Positions 20,848-30,766 of a stretch of 64,000 bases of DNA are shown in pieces. Source of the stretch: Rhizopus arrhizus (taxonomy: Eukaryota > Mucoromycota > Mucoromycetes > Mucorales > Rhizopodaceae); NCBI GenBank assembly GCA_024220505.1, contig JAKZZE010000012.1:806001-870000 (forward strand). Reading direction: 5' to 3'. Numbering within the stretch: the stretch's first letter is position 1; each line of letters starts with the position of its first letter. The notes beneath the pieces are model-generated. The model was not told the origin of the DNA and ran no database searches. It worked only from the letters and a program-made list of their open reading frames with translations. The translations under genes were made by a program, and so were the position numbers.

Positions 20848-22614
20848 TTACTCTTCATCATCTTCTTGGTTTTCTTCTTCATCCTCATCTTCGGGGTCAA
20901 CAATCAAAGTAGCACTGGGCCACAAGCTTTTTTCGTCAATGATCTTCTTTTCTGGATCTGCTTGATATACAGTTCTAGGATAAGCAGAATGTACGGTAAA
21001 CTTATATTTATGAACATAGTCTTCCGGTATTTCATCAATGCACGACTCATTTTCATATATTTTCATATAAGGATGAGCTTCAACAAATTGGTAGAGTGTC
21101 TAGATAAAGATAATTATGGATTTGTTCAAGTAGCTTAAGAAACGACAGACATACCTCCAATGTATCGCTGCCTTTGAACTTTCGAATAGCTCGGCTTCCA
21201 TCTGCCATTCGAAAGCTGATTCTGACAGTTTTTTCATTGTTATCCAAAGAATCATCACGCAGCTTTTGACACAAATAGCGAATATAAAGCTTTCTATTCT
21301 TTTTCTCCAATAATCGAGCCCGTTCACGCATTGCTGCTGCTTGGCGCTCTCGCATTATTCTCTTTTCTCTTTCTCTATCAATTCTTAAGCTTTCAGCATA
21401 AGCTCTTTCTTGTTCCCTTCTCAGTGCCTGTTCTTGTTCGCGCTGTTCACGTTCTACACGCATTCGGTTGATGTTAATCTCAGTACGGGCGATCACATTT
21501 TGAAATCTTCGTATAACTGCTGCAGAAGTAGTGGGTCCTTCAATACGATCTATAACTGACATTTTTGGACTTGATAATGAAGAACCGGATGATTGAGATG
21601 TTTGTAAAGCAATGATAGCAATAAAAGGATAGGTGGTTGCCTCAAGGATATTGCTGACTTGAAATGCTTCGGTACGTCTAACGTTCCCACCCCACACGAT
21701 GACCTGATATAAACGAAGAAACTCAATGAGCTCAAGCGAAGTGAGGATATTCCTGTATGGAAAAAAATAAGTAAAAAGGTTAATTTTCCTTGTTACTCTC
21801 AACTTTACCGACAAAATGCATCATTGTCATCATGTTCTTCACTCTGTAAGATAACCATCAAATACTTTAATTCTTTTTTGGATGTATCAAGGGCTTGCGT
21901 ATAACTTCCTTCAAAAAAGTCAGGATGTGTTGTTCCGTATGTAGACTCAAAATCACGTAAAAATCTATCTGCCTCTGATCGCGGATCTCTTCGTGGCGCA
22001 GTTATTGGAATGGACGGTTTGTACAATAAACGTACTATTGCAGTATTTTTTGTTTAATTCATCACCGTGCATAAAAAATATCTCTAATTTACCAGCAATA
22101 TGATATATGCTCCAAACCAATTTCCATATTAAAGTAAATGGCCAAAGAACAAAAGAGAGTGTTCCCCTGCTTCCTCTCCTTTCCTCTAATGATCTTCTAT
22201 GATTACCAAGCAAAGAGGATGCTGCTGACGTTGAATGATTACTTTCAATCGACTCTTCATAATGTGTAGTTGTACGATACTTATTTTGTACAGCATTCTA
22301 TTAAAAACAAAAAAAGATAAAATAAAAGGGTCAAAACAAAACTTTAAATAAAAAAACTTGAAGTTTCTTTCTTTTCCTCGCCCCCAACACATCCTCTCCA
22401 TTATCCCTCTCTTTCTTTTTCTCTTACTTCTAGATTCCAGTTATTCCCTATTAATATACGTACAGCTTCTTCAATGTCATTAGAGCGGGTTATAGACTTG
22501 TAAAGACGTATAAATCGCTAATCCACATTAAATTTTAACTTTATAGTAAAAACTCACCTGATACTGATTCAATATTCTTCTTTGCTGCTCGTCAAGTCTG
22601 TCTAATGAATCCAT
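20848..22614 (-). CDS. FAF2/UBXD8-like UBX-domain protein (475 aa)
   Basis: Six exons on the minus strand: 22558-22614, 22428-22517, 22093-22297, 21809-22034, 21155-21752 and 20848-21099; all phases agree. Domains in order: N-terminal UBA-like segment (ITRSNDIEEAVRILIGNNWN); membrane hairpin (LSFVLWPFTLIWKLVWSIYH); UAS thioredoxin-like domain (EADRFLRDFESTYG ... VIVWGGNVRRTEAFQVSNIL); long Arg/Glu coiled coil (about 280-370); and a C-terminal UBX (ISFRMADGSRAIRKFKGSDT). The tail is acidic. By family this protein sits in ER and lipid-droplet membranes and recruits Cdc48/p97 for ER-associated degradation. The FPR-type Cdc48 loop appears as AYPRT. Intron 2 is long for this genome (130 nt). Confidence 0.88.
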
Positions 22615-22864
22615 TTGTTGAAAAACAATATTATGGAACCTTGAAAGAAAAAATTGAAATGGAAGGAAGGTTAATTCCCCGCTTTACAGCGTTACTATAT
22701 TTGTAAACGGATAAACTTGTTGTGTTTTAAAAATGTTATTACGCATTGTTGTGAGATTACTTATGAACGAAATAGCTTTCAAATATGATGATTTGGTCAA
22801 CTATGCTCTTCCCTGAATGTATGATGAAATTATATTGGCCTCTTTAAGGATGAGCATCCAATTC

Positions 22865-23470
22865 ATGAGACCATTGGTCTGAATTCACTGCTGGAGTTAT
22901 GATTTCTTTTGAATGAACCTATCCATCCATTATCCTCAATAACGATAGTTTGAATGGCTCCTGATATTTGTAGACTGAGTGAATCAAGAATCTGCTGTAC
23001 CTTGTTGGTATGCAAATGGGGTAGTAAATAAAGATATTGAATGGGAATGTTGACGATATTAAAAGAGATTTAGTATTGGGCGAGATCAGAGATGTCAATA
23101 ATAAGTGAGTGGATAGGAAGACAACAAACTGAATGGAGCAGAAAATCGATCCCTTGTTGTCCACAATGGGTGTGACGAGTTGTTTGATTTCATATGTATG
23201 CCATTGTTTCCAATGTATAGAGTATTTGAGTGACGATAATAGCCATGATTCTGTAATAAGCAAGATAGAGTAGCCATGATTGAGGTCGAGTAAATGAGAG
23301 ATCGCTTGACAAGGTATATCTATGGCATCAAATAAACCAGCTCATAGCGATGTTATCACAAATTGGATTAGTTGGAAGTCCAGTTGCTATTAATACTCTG
23401 AGGTTATTTTCAGGATATTACACGAGGTCTTCTAGAAGTCGAGGATAAAGAAGAAAATTGCGAGTTGTAA
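22865..23470 (-). pseudogene. Relic resembling actin-related protein 10 (dynactin)
   Basis: Minus-strand frames in order: YPRLLEDLV (about 23430), RVLIATGLPTNPICDNI, then FDAIDIPCQAISHLLDLNHG, YSILLITESWLL, YEIKQLVTPIVDNKG and ending KYQEPFKLSLLRIMD. The order 'K-V-L-I-x-E-x-P-L ... F-D-x-L-x-V-P-S ... G-Y-x-x-x-x-L' is that of the Arp10/ACTR10 actin-fold core. Several frameshifts and stops (TAA, TAG) interrupt it, so it cannot encode a working protein. The assignment rests on remembered family pattern only; another actin-like or unrelated protein is possible. Confidence 0.4.
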
Positions 23471-23504
23471 TATTAGTGCAATAAAGCTACTCCAAAGGGG
23501 AGAG

Positions 23505-23800
23505 AAGTAGAAGAAGCAGTCGAATCCTCAATTGAATATGTTTTGGGCTGTGTACGTAACTGTTTACGAAGACACATATTCTCCTGCTATAGTTGATCAA
23601 TTTCCGTTTTGGCTATTGTTAGTTACTTAGTAAGATACATGACTTGAACGGCGAGCATGTCATGGATCTTGAAATAAAGTCTGGTTTCAATGTCAAACTA
23701 GATGTCCTTCCCGATTTGATCAATTTCGGTTGAAAGACGAAAGGAACTAGTATTTTTGAATGAATTTGACAAAATTGAATTTTTTCAAATGGTATTTACT
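23505..23800 (-). pseudogene. Relic of a coiled-coil coding segment
   Basis: The minus strand reads STEIDQIGKDI, then FDIETRLYFKIHDMLAVQV, then LTIAKTEIDQL*QENMCLRK and QLRTQPKTYSIEDSTASSTS, with stops at three places. The L-x6-L text looks like a coiled coil. It runs into the Arp10-like relic downstream and may or may not belong to the same ancestral gene. Confidence 0.35.
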
Positions 23801-23809
23801 AGAAGAAGT

Positions 23810-24433
23810 TGTTCAAAGTAGCATATCATTAAAATAGGAACGTGATATCTACAAATTCAAGCTTATATAAAACACAACCACTACTAACTTTAAGATAATT
23901 GGGTTCATAACATCAGACTAAGGTAACAAAAGAAGAAAACAGTGCCAGTGTAACTTCTTCAAGTCCCACCTCATTATTGGTAAGTGATGTAATTTTGATC
24001 AGCATCATGTATTTTTTATAATTTAAATAGTTTTTTTTTTGTTTTTCATTTTCTTTAATTACAATCATCATCTCAAATACTTTATTTAAAGTAAAAATAA
24101 TACAAATCACTCAGTTATTATTATTTCTCAACCATGTGATGTCCCTATTCAAACAATTACAAGTAATTATTGAATGGCATTTATATTTTTTTCAGGTAAC
24201 TGGCTTCTCAAGTTTCTGCTAACATTTTGACTTCCGGAAGACCTATCTCAATCCCCAGTCAGTTATTCTAATTTATTGGAATATAGAATGCATTTTTTTG
24301 TTTATAATTTTATGAAATTTGATGCTTTTAAACCCTGCGTGTACAGAAGAAGATGAGTTCAACTTTTATTTGGAAAATGCTCAAAGGTTTATCATTCCTT
24401 TGCTTAAAGAGGCCTCAAATAAAAAAAAGCTAC

Positions 24434-24468
<35 letters not shown>

Positions 24469-24929
24469 GATCTAACGGATTTTTAAATGCAGCATATAGT
24501 CAATTTATCCATACTGACAATTATAAAGCTATCAAGTTGGTCAAGTGGAATAACCAAAAAATCACCGCAACTAGCATAGTTGGGTTTAGCAAAGGATTAA
24601 GACCGGACTCCTATATCTAATATAATACTTAAAAGGTTTGCGAATGACTCAGATTGTGAAATACAGACAGAGCCAAAAATTGAGCTGGAAGTTCTGATCT
24701 GAGTAGCAGATGTTTAACTCAGACTTTTGAAACTGTAACTAATATCCGACCTTATTTTGTGTAACAAAAAATCAAAAGGAAGCAAGCCTTCCCCGGAGTG
24801 CAGCAGAAAAGTTCAAGTAAGCATCGGAGCGGACTAGGCTTTTTCATGTGAAGGAATATATTCATTTTACTATTCTTTTTTTTTTATAAGGCTTTAAAAG
24901 TTTACGCTTCTTCTCGCTTTTCTAAAATA
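23810..24929. other. Intergenic with A-tract and possible relic
   Basis: A run of about 27 A's at 24440-24466. A short + strand frame near 24350-24420 (EEDEFNFYLENAQRFIIPLL) and another near 24490-24620 (AYSQFIHTDNYKAIKLVKWN) look protein-like but are interrupted. Nothing firm. Confidence 0.35.
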
Positions 24930-25904
24930 ATGAGTAATAACACTACTGGTACAGACAGTAAAAGTAATAACACAGATATTGTTTTTATTCATTACGATGG
25001 TACCAGTACATTCACTCAACCATCACCACCACTACAACTGCCGCAACAGCTAGAACAACCATTACCACCACAGACACACACAGAGCCTAATGTTGCTCCT
25101 CCTTACGCGGAAACTTTTAATACTAGAAATACTGATCATTCAAGTCCATCTTCGAACCGTAGAAGTGCAAATTGGGATCGTGCAAGTACCAGTGTTTTGA
25201 TCGATCTGTATAAGGAAAGTCTAGCTGCTATCGATTCTTCTGGCAAGCAAGCAAAAAGTATATTGTACAAACAGATGGCAGAAAAATTTAACAACCATGA
25301 AGCTGTTGTAACTAAGCGATCTGAAAAAGCATTGAAAAGAAAATGGGAGGAGCTTTGCAACAAATATAGAAGGCGAATGCGCGATAACGCGTCAAGAGAC
25401 AGTTTGCCATCAGAAAGATGGGAATTTCATGAGAAGATGGAAGAAGTAGTGGGCTTGTTACCTCAACCTATAACAACAACTAACCCGCCTGACAGCGACC
25501 AAGCTAATCATACACCAAGAAAACCAGTAGTTATTGAAGCTGAAGAGACCGAACAACCAACAACTGAGGATATGCCAAGAAGAAGAAGATTAAGCAGCTC
25601 TTCTTTAACTGGCTCTCCTGCACCGCAACGAATAAGAACAGATGCGAATACTCCCGTGTTCAGTGCAGTAGAGAACAGCGCACGGATCCTTGCTCAAGAG
25701 ATTTATGAGAATAACAGAGATAGGCCGAATACTTTCTCTGAAAGAAATGAACAACAAGATACCCTATTGAGACTCATAGCTCAAAATAATGAGAGACAAG
25801 ATGCCATGCTAAGGCTTATGGTTCAAAACGGCGAAAGACAAGATGTCCTTATTTCAACACTTCAAACCCTTGTATCTCATCTTATTAACAAAAGAGAAAA
25901 TTGA
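24930..25904 (+). CDS. Myb/SANT-like (trihelix) DNA-binding domain protein (324 aa)
   Basis: Single exon, ATG preceded by a pyrimidine-rich leader. Residues 1-75 are Ser/Thr/Pro/Gln-rich. Residues about 80-175 form a Myb/SANT-like domain: NWDRASTSVLIDLYKESLAA, then LYKQMAEKFNNHEAVV, KALKRKWEELCNKYRRRMRD and a closing WEFHEKMEEVVG. A basic patch (MPRRRRLSS) could be a nuclear signal. The C-terminus has three copies of a 14-residue repeat of the form (E)RQDxLLRLIAQN, a likely oligomerisation helix. Proteins of this shape occur as host factors and as the accessory protein of PIF/Harbinger-type transposons. No Harbinger transposase is seen beside it, so domestication or a stand-alone regulator are both open. 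Confidence 0.75.
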   Translation: MSNNTTGTDSKSNNTDIVFIHYDGTSTFTQPSPPLQLPQQLEQPLPPQTHTEPNVAPPYAETFNTRNTDHSSPSSNRRSANWDRASTSVLIDLYKESLAAIDSSGKQAKSILYKQMAEKFNNHEAVVTKRSEKALKRKWEELCNKYRRRMRDNASRDSLPSERWEFHEKMEEVVGLLPQPITTTNPPDSDQANHTPRKPVVIEAEETEQPTTEDMPRRRRLSSSSLTGSPAPQRIRTDANTPVFSAVENSARILAQEIYENNRDRPNTFSERNEQQDTLLRLIAQNNERQDAMLRLMVQNGERQDVLISTLQTLVSHLINKREN

Positions 25905-26247
25905 CAAAGAAGCGAATAAGAATGTTTTTATATTTTATAAAATACTAACTTAATAAATACCACCTTTGTTTAATACATTTATTTTAATCAATTAAAATCA
26001 TCAGGTTGTTTTAGCAGGTTACTTCGTACGAAAAATGAATAATTGTGCATGATCTATCAATAGGTTTTGATTTTACCCAATTGAACTTTATTTTAATTGT
26101 ATCAAATGCTTATGTACCTTTTCTTTTCGCGATTATACAAAAATCGCAAATTTTGCCTCTGAGCTTTTTTTTTTGTATTCCGGCGACGTGACTTTCTTTT
26201 CATACCCACTCTGATCCAATGTACTGACTCGGGCAGACCTCATGCTG

Positions 26248-26255
26248 TATAAAAG
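26248..26255 (+). promoter_or_regulatory. TATA box upstream of P2 gene
   Basis: TATAAAAG about 157 bp before the P2 start codon. A probable 5' UTR intron (26339-26402, GTAAAG...TATATAG) accounts for the distance; it contains a (GGAT)4 microrepeat. Confidence 0.45.
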
Positions 26256-26404
26256 ATTACTTGCATTCATTTTTTTCTTTTTTCTTTAAGCGTTTCGTAT
26301 CTCAAAGGAGTTAAATCGTTACTTACGCAAAAAATTAGGTAAAGATTATTATAAAACGGATGGATGGATGGATGAGATGATTTAACAATTGTTATTATAT
26401 AGAA

Positions 26405-26789
26405 ATGAAATATCTCGCTGCTTATCTTCTTCTCAATGCTGGTGGTAAGGCCAACCCTTCCGCTGATGAAGTCAAGTCTATCTTGAGCTCCGTTGGTGCT
26501 GAAATTGATGAAGAACGTGTTTCTTCTTTGATCTCTGCTCTCGCCGAAAAAGACATTGCTGAGGTAAAAATAAAAGTATATGATTCGAATGTCTCAGTTG
26601 TACTAAATGTAAGTGCAATAGCTCATTGCTGAAGGTAAGGAAAAGATGGCCTCCGTTCCTACTGGTGGTGCTGTTGCTGCTGCTGGCGCCGGTGCTGCTG
26701 CTGCCAGCTCTGATGCTCCTGCCGCAGAAACCAAGGAAGAAGAAAAGGAAGAATCTGACGATGATATGGGTTTCGGTCTCTTTGATTAA
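26405..26789 (+). CDS. RPP2: 60S acidic ribosomal protein P2 (108 aa)
   Basis: Two exons: 26405-26563 and 26622-26789; the 58-nt intron has a TACTAAAT branch point. The N-terminal helical dimerisation domain reads [20 protein letters not shown] and [18 protein letters not shown]. An Ala/Gly hinge follows. The C-terminus [15 protein letters not shown] is the diagnostic stalk-protein tail that contacts translation factors. Length matches the family. Probably transcribed from the TATA box at 26248 with a 5' UTR intron ending two bases before the ATG. P2 rather than P1 because of the [10 protein letters not shown] start. Confidence 0.95.
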
Positions 26790-26838
26790 ATTCAATAATA
26801 AAAATCTATCATCTTTGAATGCTTGATACTTTATTTAT

Positions 26839-27571
26839 CTAAATATTATTATTATTTAATGACCATCTGTCCCTTTGTTGCATCCGATATTGAGGTAATG
26901 GTTGTTGTGTATTCATTACTGTATGTTGTATTGGTAATTGATGTTGAGGCGCTGCTTGTAGGCCAGTCATCATCACTTGCTCATGAGCTGTCACATTGTG
27001 GCCATGCATTTGATGATAACGTAAACCATTTGCTGTTCTATAAGCCTTTTTACAGCCAGGTGCTTGACATTGGTATGGCTTTGCATTTGTATTGCTTCCA
27101 TCTCCATCCAAACATCCATGACCAGAGGATCCTTTTGCTTCTCTCAAATGATATTGAAGACCGTTTATATTTTTATACCTCTTTGGACAGTTAGGTATTG
27201 CACAGCGATATGGTTTATACGCTTGTTCCGAATTGGAATGACTACCCTTCATATGGTAGAACAGTCCGCTAGAAGCATTGAAACTAGCAAAACATCCCGT
27301 TACTCCACATCCATAAGGTCCAATGTCTCCAAAAATCTCAGATTGATTTTGCTGCACTTGTTGTTGGTGATGGTGCTGTTGTGGATATGTTGACGTAACC
27401 AATCTATTATGATCATTGTGGTATTGCATCAATATAGATGAATCTTGCTGCTGTTGCGGCTGTTGTTGTTGCTGTTGTTGCTGCGGTTGTGGCTGTTGTT
27501 GCGGTTGTTGCGGTTGCTGTTGCTGCTGTTGCGATTGCTGTTGCTGCTGTTGCGGTTGCTGTTGCGATTGT

Positions 27572-27606
<35 letters not shown>

Positions 27607-28485
27607 TTGCTGTTGTTGCTGTGACGAAGATGATGTAGACATCATAGCGGAAGGGTCAGTGGACCTTTATCAAATTTATTCATGTTAAATCCAAACGCGT
27701 CTATTTTTGTTATTATTTTTGCTTACCGGGTTAACTCATCATTACCATTGCCGTTGCTTGGAGACCATTTCTCAGTTATTCTTTGATGCGAGGATTGAGT
27801 AGATGAGTTTAAGGGTGGTAAAGTAGGTAACTCATTTCTTCCTGTTAAAGCTGGATTACGTACAATTCTACCAATGTTAATCGAACTATAGTGCGTGCTA
27901 CCATTATGTTGTGTCAAACCGGTGACAATATCTTGCTATAGTATATATTTAGTAGTCTGCTGACAAAAAAATAAAGTAAAAAAAGATTCAGTATATATCT
28001 TACAGGAGTATAATTCTCTGCGTTCGAATAAGACTGATGACCCTGAATGGGTGAATGTGGATTGTTAGCTGATTGTCTAATAGCACTATACTGTGGGTTT
28101 GAAAAGGGAGACTTTTCATGTTTGTTGTGTAAAAGCTGAGGGGATCCGCCTCTTAAAGCTGCCGAAGCCGCTACTGCTGCCGGATTATTTGTTGTCATGT
28201 TTCTACTTGTAGATGTATGGGTATTGTTGCTGTTCATAGAAGGTTGAGAAGATAAATAAGTATTGAAACTTGGCAGATTACCGCGAGATTCAGGTGTCGT
28301 GGTAGTAGAGTAATGTTGTGCAGGCTGCTGATTAAAAGGTGAACCAACATTTTGAGGATATTGAAAAGATTGTTGCTGTTGCTGTGTTTGCTGATTTTGT
28401 GAATTCTGACCGTAGCCATAATTAGGTTGATACTGGTTTATGGTTTACTTCTTTTATATTTAACAGGCTCTATTTCACTTACCAT
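26839..28485 (-). CDS. Sfp1-like C2H2 zinc-finger regulator with polyQ tract (488 aa)
   Basis: Proposed exons on the minus strand: 28483-28485 (ATG only), 28004-28432, 27727-27935 and 26839-27664; phases agree throughout. The first half is Gln/Ser/Asn-rich, followed by about 60 residues almost entirely Gln (27440-27625) coded by mixed CAG/CAA. Three C2H2 fingers with C-x4-C spacing follow: YGCGVTGC, YRCAIPNCPKRYKNINGLQY and YQCQAPGCKKAYRTANGLRY. The RYKN-x-NGL-x-YH signature and split spacing match yeast Sfp1 and its relatives, which control ribosomal-protein and growth genes downstream of TOR. An intron directly after ATG is unusual; an alternative is a start at 28237 in exon 2. It is convergent with the P2 gene, 49 bp apart. 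Confidence 0.8.
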
Positions 28486-30766
28486 GATTTCAACAGAAAA
28501 AGTGTAAAATTAAATGATTCCTTTTTTTTCTCTTCCGTTCTGCTGAATTGTGACTTTAATTTTTTGAGCTTGAAAGCTTTTTTAGGAAACTGTGTATCGT
28601 AATACAATAAACAATAACTTATCCGAAATGAGGCTTTTAATTATAGCCATGGAATGTAATTATCAACAATCAAGCGCAAAGGTATTGAAAGTATTGGACC
28701 TGTTCTAAGATACCGACATAAGATCTTAGGTTTCATATTAATATTGTGATTAATACACAAAAACAATCGTAATTTCATTTCAGTAAAGAGATTAGTCTGT
28801 GTTAATGAAGGGCTTTCTTATTTACTATTTTAGTTTATATTTATAACCTAAACAGTCTTAAAGAGTGTTTTTTAGTAACGCTTTTTTCTTAACCCTGTAA
28901 GTAGTAGCAACCTAGTTAGTGATCTGGTTAGTAGCACAATGGATACATACAACTGCATTAAATAGGAATGGTGATCATGCACAAACAAAAATGCTGTCAA
29001 TGTATAAAAAAACGTTATATTTCCTTTTCTCTTTTGTGTATATATCATTTTTCATTAAATATAGCAAATATAAAAGTTAAGATCATGCTAGTGAGTCAAC
29101 ATCTGAAACCATCAACTTGCGCAATAAAAGCTTGAAAGAATAGAAAATGCAAATGGCCTCAACCCTTTAGAGGTTAAATTGCTCGATGTTTGGGTTAGTT
29201 TCTTAGTTTACTGTCTCAACCTGTGATTTATTATCATGTTCTTTCTTTTTTTTTTATTACAACAGCTTCTAACATCTTGTACATAGAAAATTTTTAACAA
29301 AATTTACAAACCAGTGAATAGTTAAAAACAAAATCGAAAACAGGCTCCTTCCTCTCTTGAGGCAAGGTTCGATCGTTCAAGAATTCAATTTATTTACAAA
29401 GTGAAGTATATTATGGTTGCATGAGGTTTGTATAAAGTAAGATATAAAACGGACGATCTGAAAACGCACCACTATGGGGTTTAAGGAAATAAAATCGACG
29501 TAATTAAGTATATACGTAATTAGTAAGTATTGAAGTATTCATTAGTAAACAATATTACATATTCTTATAAATTGGATGAAGTATAATCTCCTCTATCAAA
29601 AAGAAACGAAAAATAGGAGTATGTGTGGCAAGGAAAACTTTATCCGGTAATCTTATATGGACATTCCTAATCTCATGATTATTTATGTCAATAGAAATCT
29701 TAGCTATGTGAAGCTTGAAGGTTTCTATAATGTCTCAAAGAAGCAAAAGAGATCATAGATTCATGCTCAAATTTGGACATTACCTTGCTAAACCTTTAAA
29801 CAAGCAAATCTTCATTATAAAGGGGTTTCAAGATAACAAGCATCATTACTATTAGTTAGTGACAATGGAAAACATTGAAAGTAGAAATGATTTAAAGATA
29901 AATCCGTGAAATTGAATTATAAAATAACATTATACCATATCTATGCTATGCTTGCAACAATATTCGTTTGCATTGGTTTATACTCAGAGTTTTTGGGTGT
30001 TTGTTAATACTTTAATCATTTATTCGTAAATTTAAATTAACCGAGGAATCTCAATTGTTTTTACCTTTGCTAGCTCTACCCTTATCTTGCACTACTGCCC
30101 AAACCCGGTCATTTCCTGTTGAGATGCTGTATCAGAATCTGTCAGAAACTAAAACGTTTCAAAATTATCACACATGATGGCTTTGAGCATTCGCAACATA
30201 ATATCATAACTTATGAAGTGATGCGGGAGTGAGAGCTTTACCTTTTTCTACCATAATTACATGAATAAAAGTGTAATCCCTATCCACTATGCACTAATCC
30301 TTTTATTCATGTCATATCTATGATGTGTACTTATGAGCGTCATTCATAAAAGTTATGCGCTGTTTATCCAAGACTATTATCATTTCATATCCTACAACAT
30401 TTATTTCCTACTTTATCGATTATTTACTGTATAATTTACCAAGTTAAGCTTATTAGTGAAGAATAGTTACCATCAAAGTATATCTAACTTGTCTAAAATC
30501 ACATCATGAATACATTACCTTTGTCAGTAAAAGAAGCCAACAGTAGATTCTACAAGTCTTTTAAAAAAGCAATTTTTCAATAAAATCCAAGTAAACAGGT
30601 ATGAGTCAATTATTCAAATCTTTCTAGCCTCTCTTTCTGTATCTGCATGTCTCTATCCTTTGAAGTTTCTGGTGAACAATAGAAAAGCGGAATGGTTTTT
30701 GATTGGCTTATGCACGAATCATTGAAAAAATACTTTCAACGGTTGCTTTTTTTCTCTAAAAAAAAA
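28486..30766. other. AT-rich intergenic stretch
   Basis: About 2.3 kb between divergent genes. No ORF, tRNA, inverted repeat or clear tandem array was found. It includes a T-tract at about 29247 and must hold the promoters of the Sfp1-like gene and of the CENP-I gene. Confidence 0.5.

Noticed and set aside
27416..27688. Long + strand frames made almost entirely of Cys or of Ala/Val opposite the polyQ tract
   Set aside because: These are antisense shadows of the CAG/CAA repeat; the minus frame has fingers, splice sites and phase support.
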